Source of the DNA: Celeribacter naphthalenivorans
GTDB lineage: Bacteria; Pseudomonadota; Alphaproteobacteria; Rhodobacterales; Rhodobacteraceae
Direction of reading: 5' to 3'
Assembly: GCF_020524585.1 (NCBI RefSeq)
Contig: NZ_JAIVLK010000010.1
Location: 124,001-188,000, forward strand
DNA length: 64,000 nt
A model generated the notes under the pieces. The model saw only the letters and a list, made by a program, of their open reading frames with translations, made no database searches and was not told where the DNA came from. Every line of letters begins with the position of its first letter. Position 1 is the first letter of the stretch. Both the position numbers and the translations under genes were made by a program. Below are positions 16,960 to 25,047 of this stretch, piece after piece.

Positions 16960-18111
16960 TTAATTGCCGACCAGAGACATCAGATCGGCCACTTCGTCGT
17001 CGGAGGCGCCAATCACATCGACGAGGTAGGGATCGGGCGCGACACGGCGTGACGGGCTATTGACGATTTGGTACGGGCTATTTTCCCGAATGCGGGCAAC
17101 GCGCGGCCAGAGATGTGTGTGATTGGTCAAACGATCGATCCGCACCGGGCCTTGGGGGGCATCGACTTCGACCTCGTAGAGCGCGGGCAAAAGCCGGTCG
17201 ATGTGATCTTCCCCGGCCAGAGCCAAGGCTTTGGCGAACAGATGGACCGAGTAATAGGCCGCTTCTGCGGGGGCCGTTGCGGGCAGCCCGCCAGAGACCT
17301 CGTGAAACGCCTTGATGAACCCCAAGGCGGACGGCACCTGTAAGCTGTCGAAGAAAGGCGCGGCGATGATATGCCCCTCCGCAGTGCCGGGTTTCATGCG
17401 CATGACATCGACCTCAGACGTGGACTGCGAGGCGATGGGCATGGTTTCCGGGTCGAACCCCGCCGCTTTGAAGGCCTCATAAAATTTGACGATGCCATCG
17501 CCCACGATGGTCGAATAGATCATGTCGGGCTGGGTTTCATAAATCCGGTTGAGGATCGGTTTGATGTCCTCGTCGCGCAGATCGAGCGGCACGAAAATCT
17601 CATCGAGAACCCGCCCGCCTTTCGAGCGAAACAGATCGGCGACGATGCGGTTGGATTCATAGGGGTAGACGTAATCCGACCCGACCAGAAAGATGCGTTT
17701 GCCGCAGGTTTCCAGCAAGTAATCGACCAAAGGCACGGAGTTCTGGTTCGGGGCCGCGCCGGTGTAAATGCAATGGCGCGAATATTCGAAGCCCTCGTAG
17801 AGCGTCGGGTAGAACATCAGCGCATTCTGGGATTCGATCATCGGCAGCATCGCTTTGCGCGTGCTCGACATATGCCCGCCAAAGATCACCCGCACCCCGT
17901 GGTCCCGGCACAATTCGTGGGTCATGTCACGATAGTTGCGCGGCCTCGATGCCGGGTCGCGAAACAGCGGCAAAAGCGGTTTGCCAAGGACACCGCCCTC
18001 CGCATTCACTTCCTCCACAGCCAGCTTCACCGCCATGACCTGCGTTTTCTCGACCGTCCCCGTGACCCCCGTTTCGGACATCACGACGCCAATCGGCCAG
18101 ACATTTTCCAT
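16960..18111 (-). CDS. AmiC-like cytoplasmic amide sensor (Peripla_BP type I binding protein)
   Basis: This 383-residue protein is homologous to UrtA/FmdD/AmiC (GGHMSSTRKAMLPMIESQNA; YPTLYEGFEYSRHCIYTGA; IFLVGSDYVYPYESN) but has no signal peptide: it begins MENVWPIGVVMSETGVTG. Absence of export, together with the adjacent ANTAR gene, argues for an AmiC-type cytoplasmic ligand sensor rather than a transport protein. The ATG at 18111 is chosen over an upstream TTG at 18138 because that codon lies inside the leader. It is the first gene of the amiC-amiR-urtABCDE-like operon. Confidence 0.82.
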   Translation of the reverse strand: MENVWPIGVVMSETGVTGTVEKTQVMAVKLAVEEVNAEGGVLGKPLLPLFRDPASRPRNYRDMTHELCRDHGVRVIFGGHMSSTRKAMLPMIESQNALMFYPTLYEGFEYSRHCIYTGAAPNQNSVPLVDYLLETCGKRIFLVGSDYVYPYESNRIVADLFRSKGGRVLDEIFVPLDLRDEDIKPILNRIYETQPDMIYSTIVGDGIVKFYEAFKAAGFDPETMPIASQSTSEVDVMRMKPGTAEGHIIAAPFFDSLQVPSALGFIKAFHEVSGGLPATAPAEAAYYSVHLFAKALALAGEDHIDRLLPALYEVEVDAPQGPVRIDRLTNHTHLWPRVARIRENSPYQIVNSPSRRVAPDPYLVDVIGASDDEVADLMSLVGN

Positions 18112-18128
18112 CGTCAAATTGACCCCCA

Positions 18129-18178
18129 CAAAAAACAAAAAGCGGCCCTATCCAGAAACGCGTCTGGAAAGAGAGCCG
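18129..18178 (-). terminator. Attenuator-type intrinsic terminator in the leader of the AmiC-like gene
   Basis: On the minus strand GCGGC (18174-18178 side) pairs with GCCGC, with an inner perfect 6-bp stem TCCAGA/TCTGGA around the loop CGCGTT, followed by TTTTTGTTTTTT. This is a textbook intrinsic terminator ending about 18-20 bases before the AmiC-like start codon. No gene lies upstream on this strand, since the next gene is the divergent amidase. It can therefore only end transcripts begun in the leader of its own operon, which means it acts as an attenuator. Confidence 0.75.
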
Positions 18179-18588
18179 CCCTGCTCAAGGTTGAATAGCC
18201 CTCAGACAAATCGAATTCAGATCGAATGTCAAACGGCGATTTTTAAAAGATCGCATGTGGTGCGCCTCCCGTCATCACAGGACATTTTCGATCTTGACCA
18301 GACCGCGACAAGATATCAGGATCAAAGACATCATCGGTCCCCTGCCCCTCTGCGTCAGGCCACCGAACACCACCTAGACCCTTGGTCTCAAAGGGAAATC
18401 ATGCCTTCCAGATGATTTCCTCATACTGACAATGCCGTCAGACTCTCTCACTTCGATTGTCGTTCGACCCCTTTGGGTGACCTGCACGGTTGCCGGCATG
18501 TCGCATGACGATCTCTCGTATTTATGCTGTCCGGTCTCCATTGGCCGGGCCATGGCGGCGCTGTGCCTGGCGCCGGGAAAGGACCGTT
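18179..18588. promoter_or_regulatory. Divergent control region between the amide-sensor operon and the amidase gene
   Basis: This ~410-base gap must hold promoters in both directions. It contains a perfect dyad GGAAATCAT / ATGATTTCC with a 9-base spacer (18394-18420) that could be an operator, a second inverted repeat ATCTTG / CAAGAT (18291-18314), and a GCGAT / ATCGC stem at about 18235-18255. On the minus strand TTGACA (18227-18232) is the only good -35-like hexamer, but its -10 partner is weak. No protein-coding gene is supported here. Confidence 0.4.
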
Positions 18589-20133
18589 ATGACGACGACC
18601 AAAGAGACACTCGATCTGACCGCGCAAGCGTTGGGCGAGCTGACGATTCGCGACATTCAAGAGGGCCTCCAGAGCGGCCGTTACAGCGCCGAAGCCCTGA
18701 CCAAAGCCGCAATCGCACAGATAAAAGCGGTGAATGGCACATACAATGCGGTGATCTTTGAAAACGAGGCGGCGTTGGAGACCGCAAAAGACATCGACCG
18801 GCGTCTTGCGGCCGGAGAAGAGCTTGGCCCTCTGGCCGGTGTGCCCATTGTCGTCAAAGATCCGATGGACATGAAGGGCTTTCCCTCGACCGCCGGGTGG
18901 CGGTTGCTTCATGCGGCCTCGGGCGGCGTCGATCTGATGCCCGAGCGTGACAGCCCGGTGGTCGCGCGGATGCGCGCGGCGGATGCGGTCATCCTAGGGA
19001 AAACCAATGTGCCGATCCTGAGCTGGACCGGCACCCACGCCAATGACAGCTGGGCTGGCCCGACCATCAACCCCGCCATCGAAGACCGCGCCCCCGGCGG
19101 GTCGAGCGCGGGGACTGCCGCCGCCGTCGCGACACATATGGCCGTCGTCGGCCTGGCCGAAGAAACCGGCGGGTCGATCCAGAATCCGGCCTCCGCGCAG
19201 GGCCTTGTGGGCATCAAACCGACCATTGGCCTCGTGCCGAATGCCGGTGTGGTTCCGCTGTCCGGCAACCGCGATGTCGTCGGCCCGATTGCCCGCACCG
19301 TCGAAGACGCAGCGCTTTGCCTCGACGCCCTTGCGGGGTTCACAACCGAAGACCCCAAAACGCTGGCCTCTGTCGGGAAAATCCCGGCGAGCTACGCGGA
19401 CGGCCTGTCGAAAGAGGGGCTGAAAGGCAAACGTCTCGGTCTTTATGGCCCGGGCTGGCGTCCGAACCAGCTTTCACCTGAGGCCGCCGCGCTTTATGCC
19501 CGCGCGAAATCGGAATTGGAGGCGGCAGGGGCCATTCTGGTTGAAGACCCCTTTGCCGGGACGGAATTTTCCAGCCTGCGCCAAGTCACGCCGGGCACGC
19601 CGTTCTTTGACGGGCGCGGCCTCGAGTCCATCGCCTATGACATGACGATGTACCTGCGCCGCCTCGGGCCGGATGCGGCCCTCAAGACGTGGGACGAATT
19701 TGTGGCCGCGACGGTCTCGGAAGACCCTTTCGAGAAAGGTGCGATCCTTGGCTATCTCTACGAGTTGGAAGATTTCCGCGAAGCGATCAAATCGCCGGAA
19801 ACCCCGCCTGCTCTGCCCGAGTTCACCAAGCTCAAAGCGGCGTATCTGGCGCTGTTGGACGAGGTCTTTGCGCGTCATGATCTGGACGGGCTTGTCTATC
19901 CACAGATGCTTCAGGAACTGCCGGGGCTGCACTCGGGAGAGGCCATCCTTGAGACCACGGTGGGGGAACTCAACATTGCGGGCATTCCCGGCGTGACAGT
20001 CCCGGCAGGCTATTACGCCTCCGGCGCCCCATTCGAGCTCATTTTCCTTGGGAAACAATGGTCTGAGGCGCTTTTGATCCAATGTGCCTATGCTTACGAG
20101 CAGACCACCAAACACCGGAAACCCGCTCTTTAA
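18589..20133 (+). CDS. Amidase-signature family amidase
   Basis: This 514-residue enzyme belongs to the amidase-signature family. The Ser-cisSer-Lys triad is visible as Lys90 (PIVVKDPMDMKG), Ser173 (APGGSSAGTAAAV) and Ser196 (ETGGSIQNPAS). It hydrolyses an amide to acid and ammonia in the cytoplasm. The ATG at 18589 has AAGGA just upstream; the in-frame extension back to 18490 is not protein-like. It is divergent from the amide sensor, ANTAR regulator and urea/amide transporter, which together make an import-and-hydrolysis unit for a small amide. Allophanate hydrolase is less likely because that enzyme's C-terminal domain is absent. Confidence 0.88.
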   Translation: MTTTKETLDLTAQALGELTIRDIQEGLQSGRYSAEALTKAAIAQIKAVNGTYNAVIFENEAALETAKDIDRRLAAGEELGPLAGVPIVVKDPMDMKGFPSTAGWRLLHAASGGVDLMPERDSPVVARMRAADAVILGKTNVPILSWTGTHANDSWAGPTINPAIEDRAPGGSSAGTAAAVATHMAVVGLAEETGGSIQNPASAQGLVGIKPTIGLVPNAGVVPLSGNRDVVGPIARTVEDAALCLDALAGFTTEDPKTLASVGKIPASYADGLSKEGLKGKRLGLYGPGWRPNQLSPEAAALYARAKSELEAAGAILVEDPFAGTEFSSLRQVTPGTPFFDGRGLESIAYDMTMYLRRLGPDAALKTWDEFVAATVSEDPFEKGAILGYLYELEDFREAIKSPETPPALPEFTKLKAAYLALLDEVFARHDLDGLVYPQMLQELPGLHSGEAILETTVGELNIAGIPGVTVPAGYYASGAPFELIFLGKQWSEALLIQCAYAYEQTTKHRKPAL

Positions 20134-20155
20134 AGTCGCCTTCCACACGCAAAAA

Positions 20156-20194
20156 CACCTCAAGCTGGCCTGTTCTTTGGCCGAGCTTGAGGTG
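20156..20194 (+). terminator. Hairpin terminator after the amidase gene
   Basis: CACCTCAAGCT (20156-20166) and AGCTTGAGGTG (20184-20194) form an 11-bp stem, extended inside by GGCC/GGCC. It begins 22 bases after the amidase stop codon. No long T run follows, so it is a probable rather than certain intrinsic terminator. Confidence 0.55.
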
Positions 20195-20302
20195 GCCTGT
20201 TGCTCTGTTCACGGATGACAAATTGAGCTTTCAGAGCGTTCTCAGACTGCCCGCCAAGGGGGTCGAAAAGACAAAGCCTCTGTCCGCCGCAGCGCAGCGG
20301 TG

Positions 20303-20349
20303 TGAAATAAATTTCATCGTCTAGGATTTATTGACAGGCACGCCTCCCG
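20303..20349 (+). promoter_or_regulatory. Candidate SorC-type operator and promoter before the sugar transport operon
   Basis: TGAAAT-AA-ATTTCA (20303-20316) is a 6-bp inverted repeat; the TGAA...TTCA form resembles operators of LsrR/DeoR-type SorC proteins. A consensus -35 TTGACA follows at 20331-20336, with a weak -10 around 20354 (GCATGC/ATGCTA). The operon encodes a SorC-family regulator, which makes autoregulation here plausible. The assignment rests on position and resemblance only. Confidence 0.4.
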
Positions 20350-20422
20350 ACCCGCATGCTAACGGCACGAAACGCCGGAACTCGCTTGAGGAGAATGCGA
20401 ACCGGCTTAGGGAGGACATCCG

Positions 20423-21466
20423 ATGAAGATCAAATACCTTGCGGCGGCAGCCGCATCTCTAGTCGTGGCCGCAGCATCGACCGCCACGGCCCAGGACGCC
20501 GATACCCCCTGGGAGGAAAGCCCATTCCGCTGTGAGCCGGGCGAGACCTACGTGATGAACGTAATGGTCTCCGGCGTGGAGTACTGGTTCCCCGTCTACG
20601 AGATGTTTAAACAGGCCGCGCACCAATTCGGCTGTGAGGCGGATTACACCGGCACGCCGGAATATGACGTCAACAAACAGATCGCCAGTTTTGAACAAGC
20701 CTTGGCCAAACAGCCGGCTGGTATCTTGTTGCATCCGATGAACCCCGACCCCTTTGTCGAGCCGATCAATCGCGCGACAGATCAGGGCACAGCCGTCGTG
20801 ACCTTTGCCGCCGACAGCCCCAATTCCAAACGGGTTTCCTACGTGACCTCCGACAACGCCCGTGAGGGACGTGTGGCCGCGCAAGAGATCGCTGAGGACA
20901 TGGGCGGGTCCGGTCAATACGCCGTGCTGGAGAACCCCGGACAGGACAACCACGACCGCCGCGTTGCTGCCTTTATCCAGGAAATGGAAGACAACTACCC
21001 CGATATGGAACTCGTAGGTCGCGCCTCGACGGGGCAAGACCCGAACAAAGCCTATCAGGCGGTGCTCTCTCTGGCTCAGGCGAACCCGGAGCTGGGCGCA
21101 GTCTTTATGCCCGAAGCCTCCTCGGCCATGGGCGCGGCGCAGGCGGCCAAGGAGGCCGGTGGCGACATCCGCGTGATCTCGGTGGACGTGAATGCCAGCG
21201 TGCTCGACATGATCAAGGCAGGCGAGATGTTCGGCGCGATCAACCCCAACCAAGGGACACAGGGCTACTACGGCTTCCTGCTGTTGTGGCTGGCGAACCA
21301 CCCGGAGCTGATTGATCCGATGAACGATCATGCCGAGGCGGGCTTCAATCCGATGGGCATCCCGGTGCTCGACAACGGCTATTCGGTCGTGACGCAGGAG
21401 AACGCCGACAGTTTCTATTGGGACAAGTATCTCAAGAAACGCGGCACCCGCGGCATCGAGGGCTAA
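20423..21466 (+). CDS. Ribose-type ABC transporter substrate-binding protein
   Basis: The 347-residue precursor has a signal peptide (YLAAAAASLVVAAASTATA-QD, cleavage near residue 24) and a Peripla_BP_4 fold, for example GILLHPMNPDPFVEPINRAT and FMPEASSAMGAAQAAKEAG. It resembles RbsB/ChvE-type proteins for sugars or polyols and is not a clear LsrB. It is followed by a strong hairpin and then the ATPase and permease genes. The ligand is unknown. The downstream polyol-type kinase and dehydrogenase suggest a sugar alcohol. Confidence 0.88.
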   Translation: MKIKYLAAAAASLVVAAASTATAQDADTPWEESPFRCEPGETYVMNVMVSGVEYWFPVYEMFKQAAHQFGCEADYTGTPEYDVNKQIASFEQALAKQPAGILLHPMNPDPFVEPINRATDQGTAVVTFAADSPNSKRVSYVTSDNAREGRVAAQEIAEDMGGSGQYAVLENPGQDNHDRRVAAFIQEMEDNYPDMELVGRASTGQDPNKAYQAVLSLAQANPELGAVFMPEASSAMGAAQAAKEAGGDIRVISVDVNASVLDMIKAGEMFGAINPNQGTQGYYGFLLLWLANHPELIDPMNDHAEAGFNPMGIPVLDNGYSVVTQENADSFYWDKYLKKRGTRGIEG

Positions 21467-21508
21467 CCCTCGATCAAAACCGCGCCGCCACAGACCGGCG
21501 CGATCCTT

Positions 21509-21538
21509 CCGACGGATCGGCTCCCCCCGATCCGTCGG
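21509..21538 (+). other. Perfect 12-bp hairpin between the binding-protein and ATPase genes
   Basis: CCGACGGATCGG and CCGATCCGTCGG form a 12-bp perfect stem with loop CTCCCC, 42 bases after the binding-protein stop codon. Only a short T-poor sequence follows, so mRNA protection or partial attenuation is more likely than full termination. Confidence 0.55.
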
Positions 21539-21577
21539 TCTCCCCGCATATTTCGCTCGCCTATCCCGGAGGCCGCC

Positions 21578-23074
21578 ATGCCGCCCCTTTTACAACTCAG
21601 CAATATCGCCAAAAGTTTTGGCCCCGTGAAAGCCCTTCGCGACGTCTCCTTCGAGCTGCGTGCAGGCGAAATCCATGCTCTCGCGGGGGAGAACGGCGCG
21701 GGCAAATCCACGACGATGAAAATCGTCGACGGCATCTTGCAACCGGACCGGGGCGAGATCCGCATCGATGGCGAGCCCCGTCGCATCCGTTCCCCGCTTG
21801 AGGCTCAGGCCTTGGGCATCGGTTTCGTGCATCAGGAGATTGCACTTTGTCCCGATGTCAGCGTGGCCGAGAACATTTTCATGAGCGCCACCGCGATGCA
21901 GCGCGGCTTGATGAACTTCGCCGCGCTCGAACGCAAGGCCAAGACGGTTCTCGCGGAGCTCTGTGACATCGATCCGGCCATCAAAGTCGGCGACCTGAGC
22001 ATTTCCAACCAGCAGCTTGTCGAGATCGCCAAGGCGCTGACATTGGATGCGCGTATTCTTATTCTCGACGAACCCACCTCCGCGCTGACCGAGAGCGAAA
22101 CGGAAAAACTGTTCCGTATCGTGCACCGCCTGCGACAGCGCGGTCTGGGCATTATTCACATTTCCCACCGCATGGCTGAAATTTTCGAACACTGCGACCG
22201 CGTCACGGTGTTTCGAGACGGTGAATACGTCACACGCCTGAACATTCCCGAAACGACACCCGAAGAAGTGGTGAACAACATGGTCGGGCGCGAAATTTCG
22301 CATCTCTATCCCGACAAGGCGACACAGCCGCCGGGCCGCCCGCTTTTGGAGGTCGAGAACGTGACCTGTTCCCATTTGAAAGGCGTCTCACTGACCCTGC
22401 GCGAAGGGGAGATTCTCGGGATTGGAGGTCTCATGGGGGCTGGCCGGTCCGAGCTTGCCAAGGCGATCTGTGGTCTGCGGCACAGTTCGAAGACCCTGCG
22501 CCTGATGGGGGAACCGGTGAGCATCCCCGATTTTTCCGCCGCTCTGGACCACGGGATGGTGTATGTCTCCGAGGATCGCAAAGTCGAGGGGCTCTTTCTC
22601 GATCTGCCGATTTCCCAGAACATTTCGTCCCTGCGACTGAGCCAGGTCACCAAACGGGGGCTGGTCAACCGTGCCGCCGAAACCAAACAGGCCGAGCAGC
22701 TGGGGCGTCGCCTGCGTCTTAAGGCCGGCAAACCCGAAGACCCGCCAAGCACCCTGTCGGGCGGCAATCAACAAAAGGTCGCGCTGGCACGGATGCTCTC
22801 GGTCAACCCGCGTGTGGTGTTTCTCGACGAACCGACGCGCGGCGTCGATGTGGGCGCGAAATCCGAGATTCACGCCATCCTGCGCGAGCTTTGCGACCAA
22901 GGCGTCGGCGTCGTCGTGATCTCGTCCGAATTACCAGAACTCATCGGTCTCAGCGACCGGATCGTTGTCCTGCATGAGGGCAAAATGAGCGGCGAACTGA
23001 ACGCCGCAGAGATGACCGAAGAGGCGATCATCCATCTCGCCTCGGGACTGCACAGTCAAGGAGACGCAGCATGA
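21578..23074 (+). CDS. Sugar ABC transporter ATPase, two nucleotide-binding domains (RbsA/LsrA type)
   Basis: The protein has 498 residues with two ATPase domains. The first has Walker [10 protein letters not shown] near residue 38 and signature [15 protein letters not shown]. The second has a degenerate Walker A (GGLMGAGRSEL) and a canonical [15 protein letters not shown] with LDEPTRGVDVGAK. This double-domain layout is specific to the ribose/galactose/AI-2 class of importers. Its stop overlaps the permease start by four bases. It drives uptake through the single permease encoded next. Confidence 0.93.
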   Translation: MPPLLQLSNIAKSFGPVKALRDVSFELRAGEIHALAGENGAGKSTTMKIVDGILQPDRGEIRIDGEPRRIRSPLEAQALGIGFVHQEIALCPDVSVAENIFMSATAMQRGLMNFAALERKAKTVLAELCDIDPAIKVGDLSISNQQLVEIAKALTLDARILILDEPTSALTESETEKLFRIVHRLRQRGLGIIHISHRMAEIFEHCDRVTVFRDGEYVTRLNIPETTPEEVVNNMVGREISHLYPDKATQPPGRPLLEVENVTCSHLKGVSLTLREGEILGIGGLMGAGRSELAKAICGLRHSSKTLRLMGEPVSIPDFSAALDHGMVYVSEDRKVEGLFLDLPISQNISSLRLSQVTKRGLVNRAAETKQAEQLGRRLRLKAGKPEDPPSTLSGGNQQKVALARMLSVNPRVVFLDEPTRGVDVGAKSEIHAILRELCDQGVGVVVISSELPELIGLSDRIVVLHEGKMSGELNAAEMTEEAIIHLASGLHSQGDAA

Positions 23075-24072
23075 GCGAGACCAGCCTTTCCGGCGGAATG
23101 ACCGAAACCCGCACCCCCGGCGTCCTGCGCAGACTCGCTGGCATGCGCGAGATGGGGCTTTTGTGCATCATCCTCTGCCTCTGCGTGGTGATGAGTTTCG
23201 CCAGCCCCTATTTTCTCACATGGTCGAACTTTCGGACCATCTTTCTGAGCTTCTCGGTCGAAGGCATCGTCGTGATCGGCATGACGGTTTTGTTGATCGT
23301 CGGCGGGCTCGATCTGTCGGTCGGTTCGGTGGTCTGTCTTGCGATGGTCGTTGCAGGCAAGCTGTTTCTGATGGGCGTCGATCCCTGGCTGGCCTCGGCG
23401 GCGGGCGTGGGCGCGGCTGCGGCGGTGGGCGCGGCGATGGGCCTCTTTGTGGTCCGCATCGGGTTGTCGCATTTCATCGCGTCGCTCGCGGCCATGGTGA
23501 TCGTGCGCGGGCTATGCCTGCTCATCACCAAAGGCACGCCGCTTTCGCTGTTCAGCCTCCCGCCCGAGTTCAAATTCGTCGGCCAGGGAAGCCTTGGCGG
23601 TCTGCCCGTCGTTGTGGTGATCTTCGTCGTTCTGGCCGTCAGCTTTGACTTTCTCCTGCGCCGTTCCGCGCGGTTCCGGACGATTTTCTACACCGGCTCC
23701 AACGAAAAAGCCGCCGAATATTCCGGCATCCGCACCAAACGTGTGATCTTTTGGGTGACCGTGCTCTGTTCGACCCTGACCGGCCTCGCGGGGGTGATCT
23801 TTATGGCCCGCTTCGGGTCCGCAACACCGCAATTCGGCGTCGGAATGGAACTCAACGTCATCGCAGCGGCGGTGATCGGGGGCGCGTCGCTCAAAGGCGG
23901 GCAAGGGTCCATTTTCGGGGCTGTGCTCGGCGTGGCGCTTCTGTCGCTGGTGACATCTTCGCTCATCCTGCTCGATGTCAGTGTCTACATGCAGGACATG
24001 ATCAAGGGCTTCATCCTGCTTGCGGCGGTCAGTTTCGACCACCTCATGAACAAGCGCGGCAAACGGGGCTGA
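23071..24072 (+). CDS. Sugar ABC transporter permease (RbsC type)
   Basis: This 333-residue permease has about eight to ten membrane helices and the BPD_transp_2 motifs TVLLIVGGLDLSVGSVV and AAAVIGGASLKGGQGSIFGA. Only one permease gene is present, so it would act as a homodimer, unlike the LsrC/LsrD pair of enteric AI-2 transporters. It is translationally coupled to the ATPase by ATGA overlap and followed 3 bases later by the SorC regulator gene. Confidence 0.92.
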   Translation: MSETSLSGGMTETRTPGVLRRLAGMREMGLLCIILCLCVVMSFASPYFLTWSNFRTIFLSFSVEGIVVIGMTVLLIVGGLDLSVGSVVCLAMVVAGKLFLMGVDPWLASAAGVGAAAAVGAAMGLFVVRIGLSHFIASLAAMVIVRGLCLLITKGTPLSLFSLPPEFKFVGQGSLGGLPVVVVIFVVLAVSFDFLLRRSARFRTIFYTGSNEKAAEYSGIRTKRVIFWVTVLCSTLTGLAGVIFMARFGSATPQFGVGMELNVIAAAVIGGASLKGGQGSIFGAVLGVALLSLVTSSLILLDVSVYMQDMIKGFILLAAVSFDHLMNKRGKRG

Positions 24073-24075
24073 GCC

Positions 24076-25047
24076 ATGGATCACCCTCAGGATCTCGCAC
24101 AGGTTCGGCGCATCTTCACCGCGTTGACGCTGCACTACGTCGACAAGCTGACGCAGGCTCAGATCGCCGAACGCATGGGGCAAAGTCACTCCACGGTGAA
24201 CCGTATGATCAAGGCGGGTCATGATATGGGAATGGTCGAGATCTCGATCCGCTCTCCCTTTCAGGATCACCTCGAGCTCGAACACGAGCTTGCCGAGATT
24301 TCGGGGCTGCTTGAAGTGGTGATCGAGCCGACCACCTCCGACAATCCCGAAGCCGTGCTGGCGCGGGTTGGGGCCGTCGCAGGAGAGCTCCTTGCGAGCA
24401 AGCTCAAACCGGATATGACCCTGTGTTTGACGGGCGGCAAAGGCGTCAGCGCCTGTGTGGCCGGGCTGCGCCATGTGACGCCTCTGGCAGGCATGAAGGT
24501 CGTCCCGGCAACCGGGCTCGTGCAGGGTAAACATTACACGGATGTGAACCACGCCGCCGCAACTCTGGCGCGCGCCTTTGGCGGCGAGGCCATGCAGATG
24601 CTCTCGCCGATGTTCGCGGAGACTGAGGAACAACACGCCATGATCACCGGCATGAAAACAGTGTCCCGCGTCATGGAAGCGGCCCGCGCCGCGGATATTG
24701 CGCTCGTTGGCATCGGCGGCTTGCGCGAAAAGGCGACCTCTTATTTCGATCTGCATCGCGACGTGCCCGCCGAGGAAAAAGAGCTCTACGCCTCTGGCGC
24801 TGTCGCGGAGCTGATGGCGCATGTTCTCGACCCGCAGGGGGCTGTGACCGACTACGTGCGCAACCGGCTGGTTGTTGCCATCTCACCGTCCGATTTGGCT
24901 AAAGTGCCGATCAGCATCGGCGTCGCAGCCGGACAGGAAAAGGCCGAAGCCATCTGTGCCGTGGTGCGCGGCGGCTACATCAACACACTTGTCACCGATG
25001 AAGCCACCGCCCGCTCTGTGCTGGCGCGCCTCAAGGAGCTCTCATGA
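24076..25047 (+). CDS. SorC/DeoR-type sugar-responsive transcriptional regulator
   Basis: The protein has 323 residues with an N-terminal HTH at about 25-47 (LTQAQIAERMGQSHSTVNRM) and a SorC sugar-binding domain (LCLTGGKGVSACVAGLRHV; ALVGIGGLREKATSY; EAICAVVRGGYINTLVTDE). LsrR and the erythritol regulator EryD belong here. These proteins normally repress until a phosphorylated sugar is bound. It is embedded in the operon, coupled by ATGA to the dehydrogenase gene, so the operon is probably self-regulated by a phosphorylated pathway intermediate made by the FGGY kinase. Confidence 0.9.
   Translation: MDHPQDLAQVRRIFTALTLHYVDKLTQAQIAERMGQSHSTVNRMIKAGHDMGMVEISIRSPFQDHLELEHELAEISGLLEVVIEPTTSDNPEAVLARVGAVAGELLASKLKPDMTLCLTGGKGVSACVAGLRHVTPLAGMKVVPATGLVQGKHYTDVNHAAATLARAFGGEAMQMLSPMFAETEEQHAMITGMKTVSRVMEAARAADIALVGIGGLREKATSYFDLHRDVPAEEKELYASGAVAELMAHVLDPQGAVTDYVRNRLVVAISPSDLAKVPISIGVAAGQEKAEAICAVVRGGYINTLVTDEATARSVLARLKELS

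Noticed and set aside
18145-18177. ANTAR-consensus hexaloop AACGCG (A at 1, G at 4) on the plus strand
   Set aside because: The loop fits the consensus only when read on the plus strand, whereas the T tract that makes the terminator lies on the minus strand. No promoter is visible that would transcribe it in the plus direction.
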